From assembly GCF_013410035.1 (NCBI RefSeq), contig NZ_JACCBW010000002.1:1301817-1365816 (forward strand): DNA of 64,000 nt, given 5' to 3'. Position 1 is the stretch's first letter. Each line of letters opens with the position of its first letter. Under the pieces are notes generated by a model that saw only the letters and a list, made by a program, of their open reading frames with translations, did no database searches and was not told the origin of the DNA. The stretch is from Nocardioides cavernae (GTDB lineage: Bacteria; Actinomycetota; Actinomycetes; Propionibacteriales; Nocardioidaceae). Shown one piece after another: positions 7,924 to 16,396 of this stretch. The translations under genes and the position numbers were made by a program.

Positions 7924-8990
7924 GACAGGACCTCCGCGATGCGCCGGTCGAGGATCTGCACGCCGGGGCCGAACAGGGCGAACATCTCGTTGGTGGTCTG
8001 GCCGTGGAAGTAGCGGTAGTAGATCTGCTGGGCGATGACCGCGTTGCGGAACAGCCCGAAGACCTCGTAGAACCGCCACCGCTCGGGGGTCATGTCGAAG
8101 CCCATCCGGTCGCAGTAGGCCTGCACGAACTCCTCGCGGGTGATCATCCCGGGCAGGTCCGTGGGCACCCGCTTGGTCATCTTGAGCTCGTCGGAGTCGT
8201 CGGCCTGGACCCAGAACGCCAGCGCACCGCCGACGTCCATCAGCGGGTCGCCGAGCGTGGCCATCTCCCAGTCGAGGACGCCGACGACGCGGGTCGGGTC
8301 GTCGTGGGCGAGGACGATGTTGTCGATCTTGAAGTCGTTGTGGATCACGCACGTCGCGACGTCGTCGGGCTGGTGCGCGTCGAGCCACGCCATCACCTCG
8401 ACGAGGTCGGGGTTGTCCGGCGTGAGGGCGTTGCGGTAGCGGGTCGACCAGCCCTCGACCTGCCGGCGGACGTAGCCGACGCCCCGGCCGACGTGCCCCA
8501 GCCCCGCGGCGTCGGCGTCGACGCCGTGCAGCTCGGCACAGACGTCCACCACGTTGAGGCACAGCTGCCGTGCCTGCTCGGGGGAGAGCGGCACGTCTGC
8601 GGGCCACGTGCTGCGCGGGATCACGCCGTCGATGCGCTCCATCGCGTAGAAGTCGCCACCGAGCACCGTCGGGTCGTCGCAGAAGGCGACCATCGGTGCG
8701 ACGTAGGGGAAGACCGGGGCGAGGGCCGCCTGGATCTCGTGCTCGCGCCGCATGTCGTGAGCGCCCCTGGCCTTGGTGCCGCCGGGGGCGCGCCGCAGGA
8801 TCAGGTCGCGCCCCGAGGGGTAGCGCAGCAGGTAGGTCAGGTTGGACGCGCCGCCGGAGAACTGGCGCACGTCGGGCTCGCCGTCCAGCCCGGTCGGGTC
8901 GGCGGCGTGGGTCCGCAACCAGGCGGACGCCGCTCCCACGTCGAAGGCGTCCTCCGCGCGCACGTCCCGCGCCCCCGGCACCGCGGTCAC
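7920..8990 (-). CDS. APH-like phosphotransferase (ACAD10/11 kinase-domain type)
   Basis: The 356-residue protein has the aminoglycoside-phosphotransferase fold: GGASNLTYLL and the Lys-equivalent region LILRRAPGG near the N-terminus, CVIHNDFKIDN as the catalytic loop, and GVLDWEMATLGDP as the DxD-like metal motif. The opening QFSGGASNLTYLLRYPSG and FYAMERIDG resemble the kinase domain that is fused to the dehydrogenase in ACAD10 and ACAD11, and the bacterial LvaA kinase of levulinate breakdown, which phosphorylate the 4-hydroxyl of hydroxyacyl-CoAs. Antibiotic resistance is not implied. Both ends overlap neighbours by GTGA. Confidence 0.88.
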   Translation of the reverse strand: MTAVPGARDVRAEDAFDVGAASAWLRTHAADPTGLDGEPDVRQFSGGASNLTYLLRYPSGRDLILRRAPGGTKARGAHDMRREHEIQAALAPVFPYVAPMVAFCDDPTVLGGDFYAMERIDGVIPRSTWPADVPLSPEQARQLCLNVVDVCAELHGVDADAAGLGHVGRGVGYVRRQVEGWSTRYRNALTPDNPDLVEVMAWLDAHQPDDVATCVIHNDFKIDNIVLAHDDPTRVVGVLDWEMATLGDPLMDVGGALAFWVQADDSDELKMTKRVPTDLPGMITREEFVQAYCDRMGFDMTPERWRFYEVFGLFRNAVIAQQIYYRYFHGQTTNEMFALFGPGVQILDRRIAEVLS

Positions 8991-9769
8991 GAGCCGGCCC
9001 GGTGGAGCTTGGCCGCCTGGTCGCGCATCACCGCGTCGTAGGCGGGACGGTCGGCCCACTTGAGGAAGTACGCCTGACGCGCGGGCTCGTCGGGGACGAT
9101 CACGTCGTCGCCGGCTTCCATCCCGGCCAGGACCGCGGCCGCGATGTCGTCGGCCGTGATCGGCGAGCGCTCGACGAGACCTGCGACGACCTGGCCGACC
9201 AGCTCGTCGCTGCCCTGCATGCTGTCCATCAGGTTGGTGCGGAAGTAGGACGGGCAGACCACGCTTGCCCGGATGCCGTGGGCGGCCAGCTCGTGGCCGC
9301 AGGTCTCGGTGAAGGCCACGACCGCCGCCTTGACGGCGTTGTAGGAGCCCATCCCCGCCGGGTGGACCAGGCCGGCGAGCGACGCGACGTTGACCAGGTG
9401 GCCCGAGCCCTGCTCCTTCAGCAGCGGGACGAACGCCCGCGTGCCGCGCACCGCGCCGAACAGGTTGATGTCGGTGATCCACTGCCACTCGTCGATCGTG
9501 CAGACGTCCACCCGACCGCCGCCGGCGACACCGGCGTTGTTGACCAGCACGTCGAGGCCGCCCCAGCGCTCGCGGACCGCCTCGACGGCCGACGACCAGT
9601 CGGCGTCGGAGGTGATGTCGAGGACGAGGTCGATGCCGTCCCCGGTGACGCGGTCGGTGGCGAGCACCTCGTCGCCCCTGGCGCGGAAGGCGGCGACGAG
9701 GGCGGCGCCGAGGCCCGACGCGGCACCGGTGACCAGGACGCGACGCGGGGTCGGGGTGGGGGTGCTCAT
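8987..9769 (-). CDS. SDR family oxidoreductase
   Basis: This 260-residue SDR carries TGAASGLGAA at the nucleotide site, NNAGVAG, and the active-site S and YNAVK (ASLAGLVHPAGMGSYNAVK). Its ATG overlaps the acyl-CoA dehydrogenase stop (ATGA) and its stop overlaps the kinase start (GTGA). In the proposed hydroxyacyl-CoA pathway it would act as the alcohol dehydrogenase step, like LvaD, but the actual substrate cannot be read from the sequence. Confidence 0.88.
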   Translation of the reverse strand: MSTPTPTPRRVLVTGAASGLGAALVAAFRARGDEVLATDRVTGDGIDLVLDITSDADWSSAVEAVRERWGGLDVLVNNAGVAGGGRVDVCTIDEWQWITDINLFGAVRGTRAFVPLLKEQGSGHLVNVASLAGLVHPAGMGSYNAVKAAVVAFTETCGHELAAHGIRASVVCPSYFRTNLMDSMQGSDELVGQVVAGLVERSPITADDIAAAVLAGMEAGDDVIVPDEPARQAYFLKWADRPAYDAVMRDQAAKLHRAGS

Positions 9770-11019
9770 GCGGTGTGCTTCCCGATCTCGATCTTCGCGA
9801 TCACGTTGCGGTGCACCTCGTCCGGGCCGTCGGCGAGCCGGAGCGTGCGCGCGCCCACCCAGGCGGCGGCCAGCGGGAAGTCGTCGGACATCCCGGCGCC
9901 GCCGTGCAGCTGGATCGCCATGTCGATCACGTCGAGGGCCATGGAGGGCACCTCGACCTTGATCTCGCTGACCGCGGAGTAGGCCTCGGCGCTCATGCCC
10001 TGGTCGAGCAGCCAGGCGGCGTGCAGAACCAGCAGGCGGGAGCGGTTGATCGCGATGCGCGCGTCCGCGATGCGCTCGCGGTTGCCGCCGAGGTTGGCGA
10101 GCGGCTTGCCGAACGCGGTGCGCGAGGTGGCGCGGGCGACCGCGAGCTCCAGGGCGCGCTCGGCGAGGCCGATGGCGCGCATGCAGTGGTGGACGCGCCC
10201 GGGACCGAGCCGGCCCTGGGCGATCTCGAAGGCGCGGCCCGGACCGAGCAGGACGTGGGAGAGAGGCACCCGCACGTCGTCGAAGGACACCTCGCCGTGG
10301 CCGAGGGGCTCGTCGTAGTAGCCCATCGTCGTGAGCATCCGCTCGACCCTCACGCCCTTCGCGTCCCGGGGGACCAGCACCATCGTGTGTCGCGAGTGCC
10401 GGTCGGCGTCGGGGTCGGACAGGCCCATGAAGACGAACACCTTGCAGTCCGGGTTGCCCACCCCGGTCGACCACCACTTGCGGCCGTTGATGACGACCTC
10501 GTCGCCCTCCACCCGCGCGGTGGCGGCCATGTTGGTGGCGTCGGAGGAGGCGACGGCCGGCTCGGTCATGCAGAACGCACTGCGGATCTCCGCGCGCAAC
10601 AGGGGCTCGAGCCACTGCTCCTTCTGCTCGTCGGTGCCGTACTTCAGCAGTACCTCCATGTTGCCGGTGTCGGGCGCGTTGGAGTTGAAGACGAGCGGGG
10701 CGAGGAATGAGCGGCCCATCGCCTCGGCGACCGAGGCGTAGTCGACGTTGCTGAGACCCTCGCCACCGTCGGTGCCGAAGTCCGCGGGATAGCGGCCGGC
10801 GTGGGTCGCGGGGAGGAAGAGGTTCCACAGGCCCTGGGCGCGGGCCTTGGCCTGGAGTTTGGCGATGACCGGGTCGGGCGTCCAGTGGTCACCGCCCGAC
10901 TCGCGGAGCCGGGTGATCCGCTGGTGCGCGGCCGCCTCGACCGGCTCGATCTCGTCGGCGACGAAGGCGCGCACGCGGGCCTGGAGGTCGGCGGCGCGGG
11001 GGGAGAGCGAGAAGTCCAT
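9766..11019 (-). CDS. Acyl-CoA dehydrogenase family protein, ACAD10/11 type
   Basis: The 417-residue flavoprotein starts MDFSLSPRAADLQ and closely follows the dehydrogenase part of ACAD10/ACAD11: NAPDTGNMEVLLKYGT, MTEPAVASSDATN, GRKWWSTG, LGPGRAFEIAQGRLGPGR. It would bind FAD and a CoA thioester. In the ACAD11 and LvaC systems this enzyme eliminates phosphate from a 4-phosphoacyl-CoA to give an enoyl-CoA. GAAGGT lies upstream of the ATG. It is the first gene of the leftward operon and is divergent from the tetR gene across a perfect palindrome. Confidence 0.92.
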   Translation of the reverse strand: MDFSLSPRAADLQARVRAFVADEIEPVEAAAHQRITRLRESGGDHWTPDPVIAKLQAKARAQGLWNLFLPATHAGRYPADFGTDGGEGLSNVDYASVAEAMGRSFLAPLVFNSNAPDTGNMEVLLKYGTDEQKEQWLEPLLRAEIRSAFCMTEPAVASSDATNMAATARVEGDEVVINGRKWWSTGVGNPDCKVFVFMGLSDPDADRHSRHTMVLVPRDAKGVRVERMLTTMGYYDEPLGHGEVSFDDVRVPLSHVLLGPGRAFEIAQGRLGPGRVHHCMRAIGLAERALELAVARATSRTAFGKPLANLGGNRERIADARIAINRSRLLVLHAAWLLDQGMSAEAYSAVSEIKVEVPSMALDVIDMAIQLHGGAGMSDDFPLAAAWVGARTLRLADGPDEVHRNVIAKIEIGKHTA

Positions 11020-11033
11020 GCCGTTGACCTTCG

Positions 11034-11062
11034 CACACTGTTGAGCAATGCTCAACAGTGTG
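11034..11062. promoter_or_regulatory. 29-bp perfect palindrome, probable TetR operator
   Basis: Two 14-nt arms (11034-11047 and 11049-11062) are exact reverse complements around a single central base; the core is TTGAGCAATGCTCAA. It fills most of the 28-nt gap between the divergent acyl-CoA dehydrogenase and tetR starts and runs over the candidate ATG of tetR. A dimeric TetR protein binding here would block both directions. Confidence 0.8.
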
Positions 11063-11677
11063 ACGGAGCACAGCACGGAGCCTGGTGCGACGTCTGCGGA
11101 CGCGCCGGTACGCCGGCGGCTGAGCGCGCAGGAGCGCCGCCGGCAGCTGGTGGGGATCGGGCTGGCCAAGATCGTCGAGAGGCCGATCCAGGACCTTCCG
11201 TTGGACGACGTCGCCGCCGAGGCGGGGATCTCGCGGGGGCTGCTCTTCCACTACTTCCCGACGAAGACCGACTTCTACCTCGCCTGCATCGCCGCGGCCG
11301 GGCGACGGATGCTGCGGACCACCGCGCCGGACCCCGACGCCCCCGGACCCGAGCAGGTGGAGACCATCACCCGCCTGATGATCGAGCAGATCGATCGCCG
11401 GCGTGACTTCTACCTCGCGCTGGTCCACGGCCACGGCGTCGCGGACCCGAGGGTCACCGAGGTGATGGAGTCGGTGCGCGACGGCAGCACCGACCGCGTC
11501 GTGCGAGCGCTCGACCTGCCCGACGACCGGCGCGACGTCGTACGCGCGTGGTGGGCGTATACGGAGGACCGGGCGCTCAGCTGGTCGGCGGTGCCGACCG
11601 GCGAACGCCCGGTCCCGGTGTCACGGCTGGTCGAGGAGTGCGTCGCCGCGCTCCACGCCCTGCTCGCGATCAGGTGA
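11048..11677 (+). CDS. TetR family transcriptional regulator
   Basis: The 209-residue protein has a TetR helix-turn-helix at about residues 30-75 (DVAAEAGISRGLLFHYFPTKTDFY) and a helical ligand-binding half. It is divergent from the acyl-CoA dehydrogenase operon and is its likely repressor, with an acyl-CoA as probable inducer. The listed ATG sits at the centre of the operator palindrome and has no clear ribosome site; GTG at 11060 is an alternative that shortens the protein by four residues. Either start would place the operator over the translation start. Confidence 0.88.
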   Translation: MLNSVTEHSTEPGATSADAPVRRRLSAQERRRQLVGIGLAKIVERPIQDLPLDDVAAEAGISRGLLFHYFPTKTDFYLACIAAAGRRMLRTTAPDPDAPGPEQVETITRLMIEQIDRRRDFYLALVHGHGVADPRVTEVMESVRDGSTDRVVRALDLPDDRRDVVRAWWAYTEDRALSWSAVPTGERPVPVSRLVEECVAALHALLAIR

Positions 11678-11688
11678 TGCTCTGTCGC

Positions 11689-11709
11689 GGGTGAGGACGG
11701 GCCTCACCC
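11689..11709. terminator. Bidirectional hairpin terminator
   Basis: An 8-bp stem GGGTGAGG/CCTCACCC with a 5-nt loop lies in the 37-base gap between the convergent tetR and metalloprotease genes, and can end transcription from both sides. Confidence 0.6.
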
Positions 11710-11714
11710 ACGGG

Positions 11715-13322
11715 TCACTTGGTGACCTTCGCCTTCACGGCGAAGCGCAGCTTGTCATCGAGCGGCTTGCCCTCGCACGCGAGGACGGTGCCGCGGCCGC
11801 ACTTGTAGCGGGTCGAGCCGTTGATCAGCGAGACCGAGACGGCACCGACCTTGCGGTTGTCGAAGGTCACCTTCTTGGATCCGTCGCCGCGCTTGTTGAG
11901 CTTGATCGTCTTGACCTGGCGCTTGCCGTTGAGCTTGTAGATCACGACGACGGCGGCCGGCGAGGTGACGCGGGCGGGTCCGCTGACCTTGAGGGACAGC
12001 TTCCACTTCTTGCCGCTGAGGCCCTTGCCAGGACCGAACGCGTAGGACGCGGACGACAGGTGGTGGATCTTGGTGCCGAACCGCTTGGAGCGCTTGCCCT
12101 TGCTCAGGACCTTGCTGCCGAAGATGCGTCCGCCGCCGAACTGGGCCTGGATGTCGGCGCCCTCCGGGAAGTTGACCGCGGGCGTGAGGTTGCCGGCGAC
12201 GTAGTTGGCGTAGTTCTTGTGGAACCCGCCCTTGCCCTTGAGGGCGCGGTCGATCGCGTGGAGGCTGTACTTGTTGCCGTCGCCCTTGAGGGTGCCGGCC
12301 TGCTTCCAGGCCTTCTGGACGATCTTGAGGCCGTAGCGGCTGGAGAGGTACTCCCAGAAGACCCAGTTGCCGTACTGGAAGCCGCTGGTCTGGCTGAAGG
12401 CGTCGAGCGGGATCTGCGGGGCGTAGATCTGGCTGGCCGGGAGGTACTGGCGGTTGTCGTTGACCGCGGTCGCGATGCGCTCCTCCATCCAGGTCGCCGT
12501 CGACTCCATCATCCACGGGTCCTCGGCGTAGTCGTAGGCGTACTGGACGGCGTGGAAGAACTCGTGCCCGGCGGTCACGGTGAGGTTGTCGAGCGGCGTG
12601 CCGTTGGGGAACTGCGTGGCCGCGAAGTCGTTGTCGAGGACGCAGTAGCCCGACGCGGTGCGCTTCTTGGCCTTGCGCTCACCGGCGCAGAAGCCGTAGA
12701 GGTCGCCACCGAGGTCCTTGAGGTAGACGTCGAAGAGCGGGTTGCCGCCCTTGGTGCCGTCGCTGACCGGCTTGCGGTAGCCCATCTGGTCGACGATGGT
12801 CGTCCACACCGAGTCCATGACGGCGAGGTTGGTGGCCGGCCAGTCCGGCGTCGGCGGGGCGTCGGTGCCGGTGGGCACGTAGTGGATGCACAGGCGGGTG
12901 TTGCACAGCGGCGGCGCCTCGGCGACGGTGTAGCCGAAGCCCTGCGGGTCGCTGAAGCCGTCGGTGGGGCGCGCGAGCAGGCGGTCGGCCAGGCGGCGGT
13001 CGGCACCGCGGAGCTGGGACTTCTGCATGAACAGGTCGCGCAGCACGATCGTGGCGGACGGGTCGCTCGGGCGGGAGTTGCCGGCCAGCACGCGACGAGC
13101 GGTCGCGAGGGTCTCCGAGGCGCTCGGCTCGTAGGCGAGCTCGAGGCTCGGCTCGACGGGCGGCTGCGTGAGGTCGATGACGCTCCGGGCGTCGAAGCCC
13201 TCGAGCTCCTGGGTGACGCCCGGGACCGCCGGGCGGTCCTGGTCGGCCGCGGTGGCGGGCGCGGCGAGTGCCGCGCTGCCGACCAGTGCGACGGCCAGGG
13301 CGGTGGTGACGATTCTGCGCAT
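11715..13322 (-). CDS. Secreted putative metalloprotease, MXAN_6640 type
   Basis: The 535-residue protein has a signal peptide (RRIVTTALAVALVG ... APATA), a zinc motif HEFFH at residues 253-257 within GHEFFHAVQYAYD, and a downstream Glu in MESTATWMEE near 276, the layout of gluzincin-like peptidases. Paired cysteines (CNTRLC, CAGERKAKKRTASGYC) suggest disulphides. The C-terminal 150 residues form a lysine-rich beta domain. This matches the family named after M. xanthus MXAN_6640, whose substrates are unknown. The start ATG has GAGGGG upstream. It is a single-gene unit convergent with tetR. Confidence 0.78.
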   Translation of the reverse strand: MRRIVTTALAVALVGSAALAAPATAADQDRPAVPGVTQELEGFDARSVIDLTQPPVEPSLELAYEPSASETLATARRVLAGNSRPSDPSATIVLRDLFMQKSQLRGADRRLADRLLARPTDGFSDPQGFGYTVAEAPPLCNTRLCIHYVPTGTDAPPTPDWPATNLAVMDSVWTTIVDQMGYRKPVSDGTKGGNPLFDVYLKDLGGDLYGFCAGERKAKKRTASGYCVLDNDFAATQFPNGTPLDNLTVTAGHEFFHAVQYAYDYAEDPWMMESTATWMEERIATAVNDNRQYLPASQIYAPQIPLDAFSQTSGFQYGNWVFWEYLSSRYGLKIVQKAWKQAGTLKGDGNKYSLHAIDRALKGKGGFHKNYANYVAGNLTPAVNFPEGADIQAQFGGGRIFGSKVLSKGKRSKRFGTKIHHLSSASYAFGPGKGLSGKKWKLSLKVSGPARVTSPAAVVVIYKLNGKRQVKTIKLNKRGDGSKKVTFDNRKVGAVSVSLINGSTRYKCGRGTVLACEGKPLDDKLRFAVKAKVTK

Positions 13323-13406
13323 GGTTCCCCTCGTGGTTGTCAGCTCGTGAGTGACACTAACCCAGCCGTCGGACGCCGAAACCTGTCGAAGGGCGGCGTC
13401 TCGGCG

Positions 13407-13802
13407 TCAGAGGTCGGCGATGTGCTCGATGATCGCGGTCGTGGAGATGGCCGGCGTCCGGGGCAGGTAGACGACCTCGCACGCGTCGGCGAGCTCGTCG
13501 AACTTCCCGGCCCAGTCGTCGCCCATCACGAGGACGTCCGCCTCGTGCTCGACGATGTAGTCGCGCTTCTGCTCCAGGCTCTCCTCGACGAAGACCGCGT
13601 CGACGACCTTGAGGGCCCCGACGATGGCCAGCCGCTCGCGCTGGGTGAAGATCGGCGCGCGGCCCTTCTTGCGCTCGTTGAGGGCGTCGGCAGAGACGCC
13701 CACGACCAACCGGTCTCCCAGCTCGGCCGCGCGCTCGAGGACGCGCAGGTGCCCGACATGGAACACGTCGAACGTGCCGAAGGTGATCACGGTGCGAGGC
13801 AT
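13407..13802 (-). CDS. Cytidylyltransferase family protein (TagD-like)
   Basis: The 131-residue protein starts MPRTVITFGTFDVFHVGH, carrying the nucleotidyltransferase HxGH motif, and ends with a conserved ISTTAIIEHI where families have the ISTT(K/R) motif. Length and sequence fit glycerol-3-phosphate cytidylyltransferase, which makes CDP-glycerol for wall polymers; other adenylyl/cytidylyl transferases of this size are possible. An in-frame ATG three codons upstream (13811) is an alternative start. The gene is divergent from DUF445 with less than 40 bp between starts. Confidence 0.82.
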   Translation of the reverse strand: MPRTVITFGTFDVFHVGHLRVLERAAELGDRLVVGVSADALNERKKGRAPIFTQRERLAIVGALKVVDAVFVEESLEQKRDYIVEHEADVLVMGDDWAGKFDELADACEVVYLPRTPAISTTAIIEHIADL

Positions 13803-13839
13803 GCGCGGCATTCTGGCACGGCAGGGGAGGATGACCGGC

Positions 13840-15126
13840 ATGGCCGCGACCCCGACCGCCCAGAGGCCCAGCGTCTCGCTGATCACCCCCGACCCGGGGG
13901 CCGACGAGGCGCGCCGCCGCGGCCTGCGCCGGATGCGCACCGTCGCCGTCGGGCTGCTCGTCCTCGCCGCGTGCGTGTACGTCGCCACGCTCGGCCGCGA
14001 CGACGTCTGGGGCTTCGTCAACGCGGGTGCCGAGGCGTCGATGGTCGGTGCGATCGCCGACTGGTTCGCCGTGACCGCGCTGTTCAAGCACCCGCTCGGG
14101 CTGCCCATCCCGCACACCGCGCTCGTCCCGCGACGCAAGGACGAGCTCGGCAAGGGGCTGGAGGAGTTCGTCGGGGAGAACTTCCTGCAGGAGGAGATCA
14201 TCCGCGAGCGGGTCGCCGCGGCGGAGATCTCGGCGCGGGTGGGGGACTGGCTCGCCGACCCGGCCAACGCCCGCCGGGTGGTCGACGAGGCCTCCGACGT
14301 CGCCGCGATCGCGCTCGACAAGGTGCGCGACGACCACGTCGCCGACCTCGTCACCCAGGCGCTGGTGCCGCGCTTCCACGAGGAGCCGATCTCGCCGCTC
14401 CTCGGCACGACGTTGATGGAGGTGCTGCGCGACGACCTGCACCACGGCGTCGTCGACCTCGCGGTCGACGAGATGCACCGCTGGCTGGAGGAGAACCCCG
14501 AGACCTTCGTGAGCGTGCTCGAGGAGCGAGCGCCGTGGTGGGCGCCGCCCAGGCTCAACGACGCGGTCACCTCGCGGCTGCACGTCCAGGCGCTGGCCTG
14601 GCTCGAGGACATCCGCGACGACCCGCACCACCGAGCCCGCGAGGCCCTCGACTCGATGCTCGGGCAGCTCGCCAGCGACCTGCTCAACGACGAGGAGACC
14701 CGCGCCCGCGCCGAAGCCTTCAAGGACCGGCTGCTCGAGCACCCACAGGTCGTGACGACCGCCATCTCGCTGTGGAAGGCGATGCGCTCCGCGCTGCTCG
14801 CCTCGGTCCGCGACCGTGAGGGAGCCGTACGCCAGCGCCTGCTTCTCGAGCTCAACGCGTTCTCGCTGCGGCTGCGTGAGGACGCGGCGCTCCGCGAGCG
14901 GCTGGACCGCGCCGCGGCCGACGTCACGGTGTTCCTCGTCGAGCGCTACGGCGCCGAGGTGACGACGGTGATCACGTCCACGATCGAGCGCTGGGACGGC
15001 AAGGAGGCCGCCCGGCGCATCGAGCTGCACGTGGGGCGCGACCTCCAGTTCATCCGGATCAACGGCACCATCGTGGGCGGGCTCGTCGGCGTGCTGATCC
15101 ACGCGCTGAGCCTGCTCGTGCACTGA
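13840..15126 (+). CDS. DUF445 domain-containing membrane protein
   Basis: The 428-residue protein has a transmembrane helix near residue 45 (VAVGLLVLAACVYVATL), the DUF445 signature MVGAIADWFAVTALFKHPLGLPIPHTA, a long charged helical body, and a final transmembrane segment (IVGGLVGVLIHALSLL). The molecular role of DUF445 is not established. I chose the second ATG because GGGGAGG ends 9 nt before it, while the ATG at 13831 directly abuts that site. Confidence 0.85.
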   Translation: MAATPTAQRPSVSLITPDPGADEARRRGLRRMRTVAVGLLVLAACVYVATLGRDDVWGFVNAGAEASMVGAIADWFAVTALFKHPLGLPIPHTALVPRRKDELGKGLEEFVGENFLQEEIIRERVAAAEISARVGDWLADPANARRVVDEASDVAAIALDKVRDDHVADLVTQALVPRFHEEPISPLLGTTLMEVLRDDLHHGVVDLAVDEMHRWLEENPETFVSVLEERAPWWAPPRLNDAVTSRLHVQALAWLEDIRDDPHHRAREALDSMLGQLASDLLNDEETRARAEAFKDRLLEHPQVVTTAISLWKAMRSALLASVRDREGAVRQRLLLELNAFSLRLREDAALRERLDRAAADVTVFLVERYGAEVTTVITSTIERWDGKEAARRIELHVGRDLQFIRINGTIVGGLVGVLIHALSLLVH

Positions 15127-15138
15127 TCGCGACGTGCC

Positions 15139-15157
15139 CGGCCGTCACGACCGGCCG
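15139..15157. terminator. Weak hairpin between convergent genes
   Basis: CGGCCG on both sides of a 7-nt loop, overlapping the stop codon of the phospholipase-like gene. It is the only stem in the 18-base gap with DUF445. Confidence 0.35.
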
Positions 15158-16377
15158 CGGCAGGGCTTCATCACGGGCATCACCCGCGTGGCGCTCTGCC
15201 GCGCCCGGGCGTACGCGTCGTCGAAGTGCGCGAGGTACTGGTCGTGGAGCCACTCGTTGCCGACGACGCGGAGCATCACCTCGTCGTTGTAGAACAGCCC
15301 ACCGCACGTCGTGTTGGACGTGCCGGTGACGACGAGGTGGGTCTCACGTCCTCGGAGACGGGCGTGGGCGACGAGCATCTTGTCGTGGGTGAGCACCGTG
15401 CGGACCTGCGCGTCCGGGACGTCGCCGGCGGGAAGGTCCTGCTGGAGCCAGTTCTCCACGGTGTCGCGCGACGTCACGATGCGGACCCGACAGCCCTTGC
15501 GGGACAGCCGCGCGAGCTGGTCGCGCACGTCGGCGCGCTGGATGACGGCGAACATCGCCGACACGTCTCGCGCGCCGCGGGTGCAGGTGATGGCGCGCAA
15601 CGTCGTCAGCAGGAGGTCGCTGCGTCGCGGATAGACGGTCGCGGTGACCGGCCCCTTGGACCACTGCTTGTCCTTGTCCGTCCACCGCACGCCGTCGACC
15701 TTCGGGCTCTGTGCCCACAGGCGGTCGAAGTAGGCGACGCCGAAGTCGTGCAGTCCGGGGTCGTCGATCTTCAGGAACGAGTTGTACTGGCGGTACTGCC
15801 GGTCCTCGAGGTTGGCCGAGGACGTGATGAAGGACTGCACGCCGCCGATGTCGGTGACGTAGAACTTGAGGTGCTGGACGTTCTGGCTGTCGGGGTACGG
15901 CCCGGGCGCGCGCCACGGCAGGCAGGCGCCCTTGCAGATGACGACGTTCCTCCGGTCGGGGTCCTGCTCCTCGATCGTGCGGACCAGCCGGCGTCCCTGC
16001 CTGTTGAGCCGCAGGTCGTCGTCGCCGACGAGCAGGACGACCGCGCCGCGCCGCTGGGCGGCGATCAGGGCGTCGGTGGGCGGCTGGATGTCCCACCGGA
16101 ACATCGCGACCCGGATGGTGTCCCCGGGCCCGGCGCTGTCGAAGAGCCGGCTCGCGCGTCCGAGGACCGTGGGGTCGCCCGGGACGGTCGGCGGCGAGGT
16201 GAAGCAGGCCTCGAACCCGTCGCGGGCCGCGCAGCCGGTCTTCCCCGGAGGCTTCGCGGACGGACCGACGGGCGCGGCACGCTCGGCGCCGACGGGGGAG
16301 CCGAGGCTCAGCAGGGCCGCCACCAGGCCGAGCAGGCAGAGGGAGGCGACGGACCGGGACCACCGTGGGGTGCGCAC
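15145..16377 (-). CDS. Secreted phospholipase D-like protein
   Basis: The 410-residue protein has a signal peptide (SVASLCLLGLVAALLSLGSPVGA) and two HKD-type half sites: HLKFYV near residue 168 followed by SSANLEDRQY, and HDKMLV near residue 331 followed by TGTSNTT. Two such motifs build one active site in the phospholipase D superfamily, which hydrolyses phosphodiesters through a phosphohistidine. The substrate may be lipid or extracellular nucleic acid. Four or more cysteines suggest disulphides. The gene starts with GTG and is divergent from the S4 gene with overlapping -10 boxes. Confidence 0.85.
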   Translation of the reverse strand: MRTPRWSRSVASLCLLGLVAALLSLGSPVGAERAAPVGPSAKPPGKTGCAARDGFEACFTSPPTVPGDPTVLGRASRLFDSAGPGDTIRVAMFRWDIQPPTDALIAAQRRGAVVLLVGDDDLRLNRQGRRLVRTIEEQDPDRRNVVICKGACLPWRAPGPYPDSQNVQHLKFYVTDIGGVQSFITSSANLEDRQYRQYNSFLKIDDPGLHDFGVAYFDRLWAQSPKVDGVRWTDKDKQWSKGPVTATVYPRRSDLLLTTLRAITCTRGARDVSAMFAVIQRADVRDQLARLSRKGCRVRIVTSRDTVENWLQQDLPAGDVPDAQVRTVLTHDKMLVAHARLRGRETHLVVTGTSNTTCGGLFYNDEVMLRVVGNEWLHDQYLAHFDDAYARARQSATRVMPVMKPCRGRS

Positions 16378-16384
16378 GGACGCC

Positions 16385-16391
16385 TACCCTA
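16385..16391. promoter_or_regulatory. Overlapping divergent -10 boxes
   Basis: TACCCT (16385-16390, plus strand) ends 6 nt before the GTG of the S4 gene; the complement of 16386-16391 reads TAGGGT and ends 8 nt before the GTG of the phospholipase-like gene. The two boxes share five bases, so only one direction could be engaged at a time. Confidence 0.5.
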
Positions 16392-16396
16392 GAGAA

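Noticed and set aside
7920..8990. Aminoglycoside resistance gene
   Set aside because: The fold is APH-like, but the sequence and operon fit acyl-CoA-linked kinases, not resistance enzymes.
13407..15123. Long minus-strand frames opposite DUF445
   Set aside because: Only the final part, from 13802, encodes the cytidylyltransferase; the rest is a shadow of DUF445.
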